From NCBI RefSeq assembly GCF_050563545.1, contig NZ_JBNXUM010000027.1, positions 27,648 to 91,647 on the forward strand: a stretch of 64,000 bases of DNA, in the 5' to 3' direction. The position numbers were made by a program, and so were the translations under genes. Below the pieces are notes generated by a model. It made no database searches. It saw only the letters and a program-made list of their open reading frames with translations, and was not told the DNA's origin. This DNA is from Falsiroseomonas sp050563545. Its GTDB lineage: Bacteria > Pseudomonadota > Alphaproteobacteria > Acetobacterales > Acetobacteraceae. Of the stretch, positions 17,760-26,453 are shown piece after piece. The stretch's first letter is position 1. The number at the start of each line of letters is the position of its first letter.

Positions 17760-18803
17760 CTACAGGCCCAGCGCATGCTCCCGCGCCGGCCGCAATTCTC
17801 CCGCCTCGATCCGGCGCATGATGGCGTCCACCCTCGCATGCAGCGAGGCGTCGACGCCGACCTCCGCCCCGCGCCGCGCGACAAGCCCATTGATCGCCTC
17901 GGTCTCGGTGCGCCGTCCCTTGCGGATGTCCTGCCCCATCGAGGGGCGTGCGGCGTCGCTGCGCGTCGTATTCACCGCGATGATCTGCGCCTCCACCTCC
18001 TTCAGCGCCGCGGGGTCGTCCTCCGCGCGCGCCAGCAGCCCGACGTCGAGCCCGCTCATCGGCTCCAGGGCGAGACCCATGGCCTGCCCCACGCGCACGG
18101 CCTGGCTGCCGAGCCGGATGGACAGCCGGCGCACGGGCTCGTCGCGGTCGCGTTCCTTGCTCGACAGGCCGGTCATCGCACAGGTGGCGTTGCGCATCGC
18201 GTTGATCACCAGCTTCGACCACTTGTCGCCCCAGAGATTCGTGGTCACCGCCGCGCTGTCGCAGAGCGCCAGCATCGCCGCCACCGCCTGCGCGCGGGGT
18301 GTCACGCGGCCATGCGGCTCGCCGACCTTCATGCCGATCCGCGTCGCATCGCCGCGCGCGGAGTTGCGCTGCACCTGGCCTGGCGCCACGAGTTCCGCGG
18401 AGTGCAAGCCCACCGAGCAGCCGAGCACGCGCGGCCAGCCCGCCAGCGCGGCGATGCGATCCTCGCAGATGCTGTTCTGCGCCGAGACGAGGCAGCCCTG
18501 CGGCGCGAGGTAGGGCAGGATCAGCGCCGTCGCCCATTCCGTGTCGTAGGCCTTCACCGAGATGAAGGCCACGTCGAACGGCTTCTCCCACGCAAGCTGC
18601 GGCACGTCGCAGGGATGCAGCGCGCGAGCCGGCACGGTGAAGCAGCCATCGCGCTCCATGGTGGCGATCCCCAGCCCGTCGCGGCGCATCGTCTCCACAT
18701 GCTCGGGCCAGCCATCCACCAGGACCACGTCCTGCCCCGCGCGCGCCAGATGCGCGCCGATGTAGCCGCCGACCGCGCCGGCGCCGACCACGGCGATGCG
18801 CAT
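17760..18803 (-). CDS. 2-dehydropantoate 2-reductase (ApbA/PanE) family protein
   Basis: The 347-residue protein has an N-terminal dinucleotide fold (MRIAVVGAGAVGGYIGAHLA). A central NLWGDKWSKLVINAMRNATC holds the family lysine near residue 189. A C-terminal KGRRTETEAINGLVARRG motif near residue 306 is diagnostic. The family reduces 2-oxo acids with NADPH; ketopantoate is the textbook substrate, but many paralogues serve other 2-keto acids. It lies 23 bases downstream of a Bug gene on the same strand. An operon with a carboxylate receptor argues for a catabolic keto-acid reductase rather than CoA biosynthesis. Confidence 0.85.
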   Translation of the reverse strand: MRIAVVGAGAVGGYIGAHLARAGQDVVLVDGWPEHVETMRRDGLGIATMERDGCFTVPARALHPCDVPQLAWEKPFDVAFISVKAYDTEWATALILPYLAPQGCLVSAQNSICEDRIAALAGWPRVLGCSVGLHSAELVAPGQVQRNSARGDATRIGMKVGEPHGRVTPRAQAVAAMLALCDSAAVTTNLWGDKWSKLVINAMRNATCAMTGLSSKERDRDEPVRRLSIRLGSQAVRVGQAMGLALEPMSGLDVGLLARAEDDPAALKEVEAQIIAVNTTRSDAARPSMGQDIRKGRRTETEAINGLVARRGAEVGVDASLHARVDAIMRRIEAGELRPAREHALGL

Positions 18804-18826
18804 CGCGTCCTTCCTGCCGGGCTGCG

Positions 18827-19822
18827 TCAGGTGAGGTCCACCTGCAGCCCCTCGCGTCGGATGACCTCGCCCCATTTCGCGATCTCCTGGCGCAGGAAGG
18901 CGCCGAACTCCTCCGGCCTGCCATAGGCAGGCTGCCCGCCGAGTGCGAGGAAGCGCTGCGCCGTATCCGGGGCGGTAAGCAGCTCCTTCATCTCGAGATT
19001 GAACGTCCGGATCGCCGCCTCCGGCGTGCCGCGCGGCGCGAGAAGGCCAATCCAGCTGCCGGTCGTGAAGCCCGCGAATTCGGGCATTGTCGTGCGCATC
19101 GCCGGCAGCTCCGGCATGAGCGGGCTGCGGTCGGCGCCGGTCACCGCCAGGGCGCGGACGCGGCCGGCGCGGATCGCCTCGACATGGTTGGCGATCAGGT
19201 CGAAAACGAAGTGGATGGTGCCGGCATAGAGGTCGGTATTGGCCGGCGCCGTGCCGCGGTAGTGCACGGCGACGCTGCTCGTCCCGGCGAGCTGGTTGAA
19301 CCACACCGCCGCGAGATGCGGCGACTGCCCGATGCCCGGCGTGCCGTAGCTGTACTTGTCGGGGTTGGCGCGCAGCAGGGCGACGAACTCCGGGACGGTG
19401 GTCGCAGGCACCGAGGGATGCACCACCAGCACATGCGGCGTGATGAACATGTTGGTCACCGGCAGCAGATCGTCCGGCGAGTACGGCATATTGCGCGCAA
19501 GTGAATAGGCTATGCTCTGCGCACCGATGTTCCCCATCAGCACCGTGTGCCCGTCGGGCGGCGAGCGCACCACGTCCACCGTGCCGATCGTGCCGCCCGC
19601 GCCGGCCTTGTTGTCCACCACCACGGGCTGGCCAAGGCGCGATGCGAGGTGCTGCGCGGCGATGCGAGCCATGACGTCATTGGCCCCCGCCGCGGCGGTT
19701 GGCACGACCATGCGGATCGGCCGGGTCGGCCGCCATCCCTCAACCTGTGCGAAACCCGGTCGCGTGAGGGCCGAAAGCAGGACGGCCCCGAGGGCGGTGC
19801 GCCGACTCACCGTGGTGTTCAT
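18827..19822 (-). CDS. Bug/TctC-family receptor
   Basis: The start is the ATG with a clear AGGGAGGAC site, giving a 331-residue protein. The signal peptide is NTTVSRRTALGAVLLSALTR with cleavage after GFAQ. The mature chain has IRMVVPTAAAGANDVMARIA, VVVDNKAGAGGTIG and VHYRGTAPANT. It is the first gene of a two-gene minus-strand unit with the ketopantoate reductase-like gene. It is divergent from the FAD oxidoreductase gene across a 384-base gap that contains a palindromic operator-like site. The ligand is unknown. Confidence 0.9.
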   Translation of the reverse strand: MNTTVSRRTALGAVLLSALTRPGFAQVEGWRPTRPIRMVVPTAAAGANDVMARIAAQHLASRLGQPVVVDNKAGAGGTIGTVDVVRSPPDGHTVLMGNIGAQSIAYSLARNMPYSPDDLLPVTNMFITPHVLVVHPSVPATTVPEFVALLRANPDKYSYGTPGIGQSPHLAAVWFNQLAGTSSVAVHYRGTAPANTDLYAGTIHFVFDLIANHVEAIRAGRVRALAVTGADRSPLMPELPAMRTTMPEFAGFTTGSWIGLLAPRGTPEAAIRTFNLEMKELLTAPDTAQRFLALGGQPAYGRPEEFGAFLRQEIAKWGEVIRREGLQVDLT

Positions 19823-20206
19823 GGTTGTCCTCCCTGTGGGCCGCCGGTGGGCGGACATGCTGCGATGCCGTCAGCGACCGCGCGTGCGCCATCCACGGCA
19901 AGCATGTCCACTGCCGCATATACTGACTAGTATGATCTCAGCCGGACGGGAAGGCAAGTTCCGATGGACCGGGGCCATGCTCGCGGCGACGACGTCGTCG
20001 GCCGTCCAGGTCGGCTGCGTCTCGTGCCACAGCAGCTTGCATGGCCCGAGGCTAGCCGGCCGGATCAGGTCAACATCACGCCATCGCAGGTCAGCAGCAA
20101 GCGCGAACGGTGACCTCGATGTCCACCGCGCGAGAGTCATCAATTGCCTTCCTCGGCCGGGAGTCGCACCGTCCGCAGCGCTGCCTCATGGAGGAGGTGC
20201 TGCCCG
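19823..20206. other. Divergent intergenic region, 384 bases
   Basis: This gap separates a Bug gene (minus) from an FAD oxidoreductase gene (plus) and should hold both promoters. The only clear element is the palindrome at 19920-19933. It is more AT-rich around 19915-19940 than its surroundings. A GAGGAGGTG ribosome site at 20191-20199 serves the plus-strand gene. No convincing small gene was found. Confidence 0.5.
19920..19933. promoter_or_regulatory. Palindromic operator-like site ATACT-N4-AGTAT
   Basis: Two perfect five-base arms (ATACT and AGTAT) are separated by GACT. The site lies about 100 bases upstream of the Bug start on one side and about 275 bases from the oxidoreductase start on the other. 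Symmetry and AT content resemble operators of GntR/FCD-type regulators. No regulator gene is adjacent, so the binding protein is unknown. Confidence 0.35.
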
Positions 20207-21481
20207 ATGCACCTGACAGCCGACGTCCTCGTCGTCGGGGGTGGGATCGCCGGCACCGTTGCGGCGATCGCCGCCGGACGTGCCGGCGCCGACACCCTCC
20301 TCGTCGAACGGTGGGGTTTCCTCGGCGGCGCCGCGACCGCCGCGGCTGTGGGCCAGTTCGTGGGGTGGGAGACTGCGTCCGGCCGCCGCGTCGTCGACGG
20401 CATCGCGAAGGAAATCGTGGAGCGGCTGGTCGCCCTCGGCGCCAGCGACGGGCACTCGCGCTTCACCATGTCCACGGGGCACGTCATGGACCGGGTGTCC
20501 TACGACCCCGAACTGCTGAAGGTCGTCCTCGATCGGCTCGCGACCGAGGCCGGCGTCCGCCTGCTGTTCCATGCCGTGCTACTGGACGTGCAGCGCGCCG
20601 GTGACACCATCGCCGGCGTCGATCTGTTGACCAAGGCGGGCACTGTCACCTGCTCGCCCCGCATCGTGGTAGATGCCTCGGGCGACCTCGACCTTCTCGC
20701 CCGCGCGGGCTGCGACTTCCTGTCCCTCGGTGAGGGCGAGGCAATGCAGCCCGCCACCGCCATGTTCCGCTTCGGGCCAATCGACTTCGCCGTGTTCAGC
20801 GCGATCCCGTCCGACGAGCTGAAGGCGCTCGCAACCCGCGGCGTCGCGGAAGGTGCGCTGGCGCGCGCGGCGCTGCACGCCAGCCGCGTCGAGCGCACCG
20901 CGGACGCCTGGTTCAACATCGGCCGCGTCGCGCTCGATGCGACCGATCCGCTGGCGCTCTCCGCCGCGGAAGTTGAAGGCCGACGCCAATCGCTTGCCGC
21001 CGCCGGCTTTCTCGCGCGCCAGGTTCCCGGCTGCGCGGCGGGGCGCCTGATCGCCTTCGCACCGCAGATCGGCATCCGCGAGAGCCGGCGCATCCGCGGC
21101 CTGCACGTGCTGGACGAGGCCGAGTTGCGCGCCGGCATACCCTTTCCCGACCGCATCGCCTGGGGTGCCTATCCCATTGACGTCCACCCTGCGCAGGGCG
21201 CCGGACTGACCTTCGACGAGCTTGGCGAGGACCACGCCTATGCGATCCCACTGCGCAGCCTCATCCCCATTCGGCTCGCCAATGCGATGGTCGCGGGGCG
21301 GGGCATCTCGGCAACCCATCGCGCGCACGCCTCCACCCGCGTCATGCCGACCGTGATGGCGATCGGCCAAGCCGCCGGGGTCACGGCGGCGATGGCAGCA
21401 CGGGCGAATGCACCGCCGGCGAGTTGCGATGTCGCAGCGTTGCAGTCGCATCTGCGTGCCGCGGGGGCTTACCTGCCCTAA
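20207..21481 (+). CDS. FAD-dependent oxidoreductase (FAD_oxidored/PF12831-like)
   Basis: The 424-residue protein begins with a dinucleotide-binding motif (VLVVGGGIAGTVAAIAAGRAG) followed by LLVERWGFLGGAAT, typical of this flavoprotein family. A C-terminal GRGISATHRAHASTRVMPT segment and a GQAAGVTAAMA helix close the FAD site. The precise reaction is unknown; relatives are annotated as succinate dehydrogenase-like or thiazole-type flavoproteins. The start follows GAGGAGGTG at 7 bases. A Bug gene follows 13 bases downstream, so the two are co-transcribed. Confidence 0.82.
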   Translation: MHLTADVLVVGGGIAGTVAAIAAGRAGADTLLVERWGFLGGAATAAAVGQFVGWETASGRRVVDGIAKEIVERLVALGASDGHSRFTMSTGHVMDRVSYDPELLKVVLDRLATEAGVRLLFHAVLLDVQRAGDTIAGVDLLTKAGTVTCSPRIVVDASGDLDLLARAGCDFLSLGEGEAMQPATAMFRFGPIDFAVFSAIPSDELKALATRGVAEGALARAALHASRVERTADAWFNIGRVALDATDPLALSAAEVEGRRQSLAAAGFLARQVPGCAAGRLIAFAPQIGIRESRRIRGLHVLDEAELRAGIPFPDRIAWGAYPIDVHPAQGAGLTFDELGEDHAYAIPLRSLIPIRLANAMVAGRGISATHRAHASTRVMPTVMAIGQAAGVTAAMAARANAPPASCDVAALQSHLRAAGAYLP

Positions 21482-21494
21482 GGGAGACGACAAC

Positions 21495-22466
21495 ATGTCC
21501 CATCCGCTCTCGCGCCGACACCTCCTGCTGATTGCGCCTGTCGCTCTCGCCCGTCCGGCTTCGGCACAGGCGTGGCCGACGCGCCCGGTGCGCATCATCG
21601 TGCCCTTTGCGGCCGGCGGTCCCGCCGACCTCCTGGCCCGTCTGCTGGCCGACAGCCTCGCCACGAAGCTCGGCCAGCCGGTCGTCGTCGAGAACCGAGG
21701 TGGTGCGGGCGGCATCATCGGCACACAGGCGGCAGCGCAGAGCAACGACGGGCATACCCTGCTGTTCGGCAGCGTCAGCATGACGATCGTGCCGCATCTG
21801 CAGGCCCAGCCCGTGGGCTACGATGTGCTGGCCGACTTCATCCCGCTCGGCCTCGTGGCATCGGCGCCTTTCGTGCTGGCGGTCGGCGCAGGGTCGCCGC
21901 TGCGCGACGTCGCCGGGCTGGTCGCCGCCGCACGCGCCCAGCCCGGCGCGCTGTCGGCCGGCAACAGCGGCCGGGGCACGCTCTCGCATCTCGCGCTCGA
22001 AGTGTTCAACGAGCGCGCCGGCGTGCAGATCGAGCCGGTGTCCTACCGGGGTGAGGGCGTCCTGATGCCCGACCTCATCTCGGGCACGGTGTCGATGGCC
22101 TTCGTCAGCCTCTCGACGGCGATGCCCCTGATCCGCGAGGGGCGATTGCGGGCGCTGGCGGCGATCGGCGACACGCGACTGGAGGCATTGCCGGAGGTGT
22201 CGACCCTGACTGAGGCAGGCGTGCCGGGCATCGACATCGACGGCTGGCAGGCGCTGTTCGCGACGCGCGCGGTGCCGTCGGCCGGCGCTGATCGGCTGGC
22301 GGCGCTGCTGCCCGAGGCGCTCGCCGACCCTGCCGTCGAGGGCCGCATCCGAAGCCTCGGCCTGACACCCGCGTCGAGGGATCGCGCTGCGTTTGCAGCA
22401 GCGTTCCGGCGGGAATACCAGCAGTGGGGTGAGGTGGTGCGCGCTCGCGGCATCCGCGCCGAGTAG
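21495..22466 (+). CDS. Bug/TctC-family receptor
   Basis: This 323-residue secreted receptor starts 13 bases after the FAD oxidoreductase with a GGGAGACGACAAC leader. The signal (SHPLSRRHLLLIAPVALARP, then ASAQA) is followed by RPVRIIVPFAAGGPADLLAR, VVVENRGGAGGIIG and PVSYRGEGVLMPDL. It is one of six Bug genes here. Pairing with an oxidoreductase suggests a carboxylic acid substrate for both. Confidence 0.9.
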   Translation: MSHPLSRRHLLLIAPVALARPASAQAWPTRPVRIIVPFAAGGPADLLARLLADSLATKLGQPVVVENRGGAGGIIGTQAAAQSNDGHTLLFGSVSMTIVPHLQAQPVGYDVLADFIPLGLVASAPFVLAVGAGSPLRDVAGLVAAARAQPGALSAGNSGRGTLSHLALEVFNERAGVQIEPVSYRGEGVLMPDLISGTVSMAFVSLSTAMPLIREGRLRALAAIGDTRLEALPEVSTLTEAGVPGIDIDGWQALFATRAVPSAGADRLAALLPEALADPAVEGRIRSLGLTPASRDRAAFAAAFRREYQQWGEVVRARGIRAE

Positions 22467-23133
22467 GCCACACGGGGCGCGACGGGCAGCGTCGGCGGCG
22501 GTGCGGCTGCGGCGCGCTGTCCCGAGCGACATGGCCCGGACACGTATCGCCCCCGCTGACCGTCGTTCGGGATCGCACCAGTCGTAACGTTGCGGTGGTC
22601 CGTGTAGTGCCCCACGCTTATGGCAGACATCAGCTATCGGCCAGGTGCCCCCGCGGACGCGGAAATACGGCAGTCGCTGTCTGTGTGCGCCAGCGGCGGT
22701 ATCGGCGGGTCAAGTCTGCGGCGTGCTGGTCCTCACGATGGCTGACAACCAGGTCGTCCGCCTGCTTGATCAGGCACTCGTTCAAAGAGGTCACGGCTTT
22801 GGCTAGAACGTTTTCATCGGCCAGCGATTTGACGATGAGCTTTTCCCCTCGCCCTCCACCCGGAACTCGGTCTCGCGCTGGAGGATGGCCCCGACCAACG
22901 ATGCAGAGGCCGGCGAGCCCATGCAGCACGAGCATGACGACTGGCCTGCCCGTCAAATCCTGAGTCTAGTTCGAGTCGACGGCGGCCGCACTGCGCCCGT
23001 TGGCACCGTTCGCTATAGGCCGATGCGGGGTTCTTGGAGTGCTCTGATTACTGCGGGAATTCCAGATGCGGGGACACGCATCGGCTTATGCCGAACGGTG
23101 CTCAGGGGGTGACGGGTTTCGCGGTGGTGGAGT
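22467..23133. other. Intergenic region, 667 bases, with a coding-like relic on the minus strand
   Basis: No intact gene is convincing. On the minus strand between about 22960 and 22640, two frames give short protein-like stretches that join across a shift near 22860: SLVGAILQRETEFRVEGE in one and KLIVKSLADENVLAKAV in the next, continuing to about 22640. The pattern suggests a decayed gene of about 100 codons of unknown family. The rest, including the lower-GC part around 23000-23100, shows nothing recognisable. Confidence 0.35.
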
Positions 23134-24090
23134 CTAGCACTCCGGACTCTCGAGCCCCTGCGGCAGGCCTTGGCCACGCGTTACCAGGCTGCTGACGCCC
23201 GGCATTGCGCTGCCCTGCCGGCGGATCGCGGCCAATAGCATCAGCGCCGGGCGCGACAGCGTGCCCTGGCTCGGCACCAGCGCCTGCGCTGTCACCATCG
23301 AACGCGGCGCAACGCGCAGCCGGGCGACCCCGTGGTCGCGATCGTCCAGCAGCAGGAACGGGTCGATCCAGGCGATGCCCGCCCCAGCGCGCACCAGCGC
23401 CAGCGCGGTCGATGACTGATTGACCTCGAGAGCGATCCGTCTCGGCACTCCGGCTTCCCGGAAATTCTGCTCCACCAGATGGCCGAGCGGCAGGCTGCGG
23501 CTGAAGGAGATCAGCGGGTAGGGCGCGATGTCCTGCGGACCGACCGTCGCCAACCTCGTCAATGGATGGTCGATCGGTACGACACAGACCAGTTCGCCCG
23601 CGCAGAGCGGCACCAGCCGTGCATCGGTTTCCGCGATGGGCGTCAGCACGAGGCCGAAATCGACGCCGCCCTGGGTGACCGCCTCCACCGCGGAGAGGTT
23701 GTCCATGGTCTGCACCGTGATCTGGATGCGCGGCCGCGCACGCCGGAAGGCCGCAACCGCAACCGGCAGCAGGTTGTCCGCCAGCGTCGGCGTCGCCGCA
23801 ACGACGACGGAGCCGACGCTCGCGTCGCGGATGTCGCCCACCAGGCGATCGATGCGTTCCAGGCCTTTGAACACGCGGTGCATCTCGTCGAGGAAGACGC
23901 GCAGCTCCGCTGTCGGCTGCAGCCGGCCCTGGCCGCGGAGGAACAGCGGGAAGCCGGCGCTGGTCGCGCATTCGCGCAGCATCATGCTGACCGCAGGCTG
24001 CGACACGCCGAGGTCGGTCGCCGCGGCGGTGACCGACCCATGCAGCGCCACCGCGCGTATCACCTCCAATTGTCGGAAGCTCAGCTTCAT
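23134..24090 (-). CDS. LysR-family transcriptional regulator
   Basis: The 318-residue protein has the LysR winged helix at its N-terminus (FRQLEVIRAVALHGSVTAAA, then LGVSQPAVSMMLRE). A substrate-binding domain starts near residue 92 (GSVVVAATPTLADNLLP) and includes a GGVDFGLVLTP segment. It is divergent from the enolase-superfamily/Liv-transporter operon with 111 bases between starts, the usual arrangement for a LysR activator of that operon. The inducer is probably the sugar acid or hydroxy acid transported there. Confidence 0.9.
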   Translation of the reverse strand: MKLSFRQLEVIRAVALHGSVTAAATDLGVSQPAVSMMLRECATSAGFPLFLRGQGRLQPTAELRVFLDEMHRVFKGLERIDRLVGDIRDASVGSVVVAATPTLADNLLPVAVAAFRRARPRIQITVQTMDNLSAVEAVTQGGVDFGLVLTPIAETDARLVPLCAGELVCVVPIDHPLTRLATVGPQDIAPYPLISFSRSLPLGHLVEQNFREAGVPRRIALEVNQSSTALALVRAGAGIAWIDPFLLLDDRDHGVARLRVAPRSMVTAQALVPSQGTLSRPALMLLAAIRRQGSAMPGVSSLVTRGQGLPQGLESPEC

Positions 24091-24201
24091 CAGCTCAACT
24101 TACATCCATGTGGTCAAATGGGGGTTGATCTGATTTTGCCAGAGTTCCAGGGTGTCGTCATCCCGCCCGGACAGAAGGCGGATCCAGGGCAGTGGGCGTC
24201 C

Positions 24202-25332
24202 ATGCTGATCACGGCCATCGAAAGCTCCGTCGTATCCGTGCCATTCTCGATGGGTGGCCCGCATCCGCTGTTCGCAGGGCAGCCCTGGGATCGGCTCGAG
24301 ATCCTGCTCGTCCGGGTGGAAACCGAGGATGGGCTGGTCGGCTGGGGCGAGGCCTTCGGCCACGCGGCGATCCCCGCGACGAAGGCGGCGCTCGACACCA
24401 TCGTGGCACCGCAGGTGGTCGGCCGCGACGCGCGCGACATCAATGCGATCACGCGCCAGGTGCTGCACGGGGTGCATCTGCTCGGGCGCAACGGGCCCTT
24501 CGTCTATGCCTTTTCCGGCATCGAGATCGCCTTGTGGGACTTGCTCGGCAAGCGCTGCGGCCAGCCGCTCTGGCGCCTGCTCGGCGGCAGCGCTCCGCGG
24601 GCGGAGGGGTTGAACGCCTATGCCAGCCTGCTCTCCTATGGCGGCGACCTCGAGCTCGTCGCGCGCAACACCGCCGATGCGCGCGCGCAGGGCTATCGCC
24701 ACATCAAGCTGCACGAGGTGACGCGGGATGCCGTGCTGGCCGCCAAGGCGGCGGCCCCGGACGCGGCGATCATGCTCGACGTCAACTGCGCCTGGACGCC
24801 GCCGGTCGCGCGCGACATGGCGGCGAGTCTCGCGCAGGACGGGCTCACCTGGCTCGAGGAGCCGGTCTGGCCACCCGAGGATTCTAACGGCCTCGCCAGC
24901 CTTCGCCGGTTCGGCATCCCGCTGACCGCGGGCGAGAACACCGCCGGCGTGTTCGGCTTCCGCGCCCTGATGGAGGCCGGCGCCATCGACATCGCCCAGC
25001 CCAGCGTCACCAAGATCGGCGGCATCGGCGAGGTGCTGCAGGTCATCGCGGTCGCCCGGGCGCATGGGGTCGAAGTGGTGCCGCATTGCCCCTATTTCGG
25101 CCCCGGTTTCGTCGCCACGGTGCACATCGCCGCGGCGCAGGTGGAGCGCCCGCTGATCGAGGTGCTCTGGCTCGAGATGGAGGCCAATCCCTTCGATCCT
25201 TGGGTGCGCGTGCGGGACGGCAAGGTCGCGGTGCCGGCCGCCCCTGGCCTCGGCTGCGACCCCGATCCTGCGATCCTGCGGCGCTACGCGAAGTCAGAGC
25301 CCACCCGCATCGAAGCAAGGCGCCCCGCATGA
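24202..25332 (+). CDS. Mandelate racemase/muconate lactonizing enzyme family protein
   Basis: The 376-residue product is an enolase-superfamily enzyme. An IKLHEV segment near residue 172 holds the KxH acid/base motif. Metal ligands are the Asp in MLDVNCAW near 194, the Glu in WLEEPVW near 219 and the Glu in TAGENTAG near 246. A C-terminal VVPHCPYFGPGF near 295 carries a histidine. It probably abstracts a proton next to a carboxylate, as a dehydratase, racemase or cycloisomerase. ATG 24202 was chosen by homology to the family N-terminus; ATG 24118 is in frame. It overlaps the next gene by ATGA. Confidence 0.85.
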   Translation: MLITAIESSVVSVPFSMGGPHPLFAGQPWDRLEILLVRVETEDGLVGWGEAFGHAAIPATKAALDTIVAPQVVGRDARDINAITRQVLHGVHLLGRNGPFVYAFSGIEIALWDLLGKRCGQPLWRLLGGSAPRAEGLNAYASLLSYGGDLELVARNTADARAQGYRHIKLHEVTRDAVLAAKAAAPDAAIMLDVNCAWTPPVARDMAASLAQDGLTWLEEPVWPPEDSNGLASLRRFGIPLTAGENTAGVFGFRALMEAGAIDIAQPSVTKIGGIGEVLQVIAVARAHGVEVVPHCPYFGPGFVATVHIAAAQVERPLIEVLWLEMEANPFDPWVRVRDGKVAVPAAPGLGCDPDPAILRRYAKSEPTRIEARRPA

Positions 25333-26414
25333 AGGTCACTGCCGTCGAGACCACGCCCGTCGTCGTGCAGCTGCCGCAGCCGATCGGCAGCGCGCTCGGC
25401 CAGATCGCGCGCTTCGGCTGCATCCTCGTGACGCTGCGCACCGATGCGGGCATCACCGGGGAGAACCTGATCTTCACCCTCAACGACCGCCGCACCAAGG
25501 TGCTGCGCCAGATGGTGGACGACCTGGCGGATGTCGTTATCGGCCGCGACGCCGGGCACATAGCCGGCTTCTGGGCGCGCGCCTGGAAGGACATCAACTT
25601 CCTCGGCCACAAGGGCGTGCCGGTGGTCGGCATCTCGGCGATCGACGGCGCGCTGTGGGATGCGCTCGGCAAGGCCGCTGGGCTGCCGCTGTACCGCCTG
25701 CTCGGCGGCGCGCAGGACCGCGTGCCGGCCTATCACAGCGGCGGGCTCTGGCTGTCGCGATCGGTCGACGAGCTGGTGGCGGAAGCGCGGAGCTTCCTCG
25801 ACCAGGGCTTCCTGGCGATGAAGATGCGGCTCGGCAAGCCCGACCCGGCGGAAGATGCCACACGGGTGCGTGCGGTGCGCGATGCCATCGGCCCGCATGT
25901 CGCGCTGATGGCCGATGCGAACCAGGGCCAGACGGAGGCGCAGGCGATCCGCCTCGGCCGCATGCTCGAGGAATTCCAGCTCACCTGGTTCGAGGAACCG
26001 CTGCCTGCCTGGGACCTGGACGGCCTGGCGCGCGTCGCTTCCGCGCTCGACACGCCAATCGCAAGCGGCGAGACGGAATACACGCGCTACGGCTTCCGCC
26101 GCATGCTGGAACTGCGCTCCGCCGATATCCTGATGCCGGATCTGCAGCGCGTCGGCGGCGTGACCGAGTTCATGCGCGTCGGCCACATGGCCGAAAGCCA
26201 CGATGTCGCGGTCTCAAGCCACCTCTTCCCCGAGACCAGCATCCAGGTCCTCGGCGCGCTCTCGAACGCCAGCTACCTCGAATACATGCCGTGGTTCTCG
26301 CTGCTCTACGCCGAAGCGCTGGAGTTCGCGGACGGCCACGCGCTCGTGCCCGAACGTCCCGGCTGGGGCTTCACCTTCGACCGGGATCGTATCCGACACC
26401 TGCAGAGCCAATAG
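25329..26414 (+). CDS. Mandelate racemase/muconate lactonizing enzyme family protein (MR subgroup-like)
   Basis: The 361-residue protein is a second enolase-superfamily member. It has AMKMRLGKPD near residue 161, metal ligands in LMADANQG (Asp), WFEEPLP (Glu) and SGETEYTRYG (Glu), and an Asp/His dyad in MPDLQRVGG and SSHLFPE. The dyad places it with the mandelate racemase subgroup, many of which dehydrate or racemise sugar acids. It is coupled to the preceding paralogue, yet the two differ in their acid/base motifs, so they probably catalyse successive or stereo-complementary steps. The Liv binding protein gene follows 39 bases downstream. Confidence 0.86.
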   Translation: MKVTAVETTPVVVQLPQPIGSALGQIARFGCILVTLRTDAGITGENLIFTLNDRRTKVLRQMVDDLADVVIGRDAGHIAGFWARAWKDINFLGHKGVPVVGISAIDGALWDALGKAAGLPLYRLLGGAQDRVPAYHSGGLWLSRSVDELVAEARSFLDQGFLAMKMRLGKPDPAEDATRVRAVRDAIGPHVALMADANQGQTEAQAIRLGRMLEEFQLTWFEEPLPAWDLDGLARVASALDTPIASGETEYTRYGFRRMLELRSADILMPDLQRVGGVTEFMRVGHMAESHDVAVSSHLFPETSIQVLGALSNASYLEYMPWFSLLYAEALEFADGHALVPERPGWGFTFDRDRIRHLQSQ

Positions 26415-26453
26415 CCTGGCACCGGGCACGCGAAAGCACAGGAGGAAGCAGAG

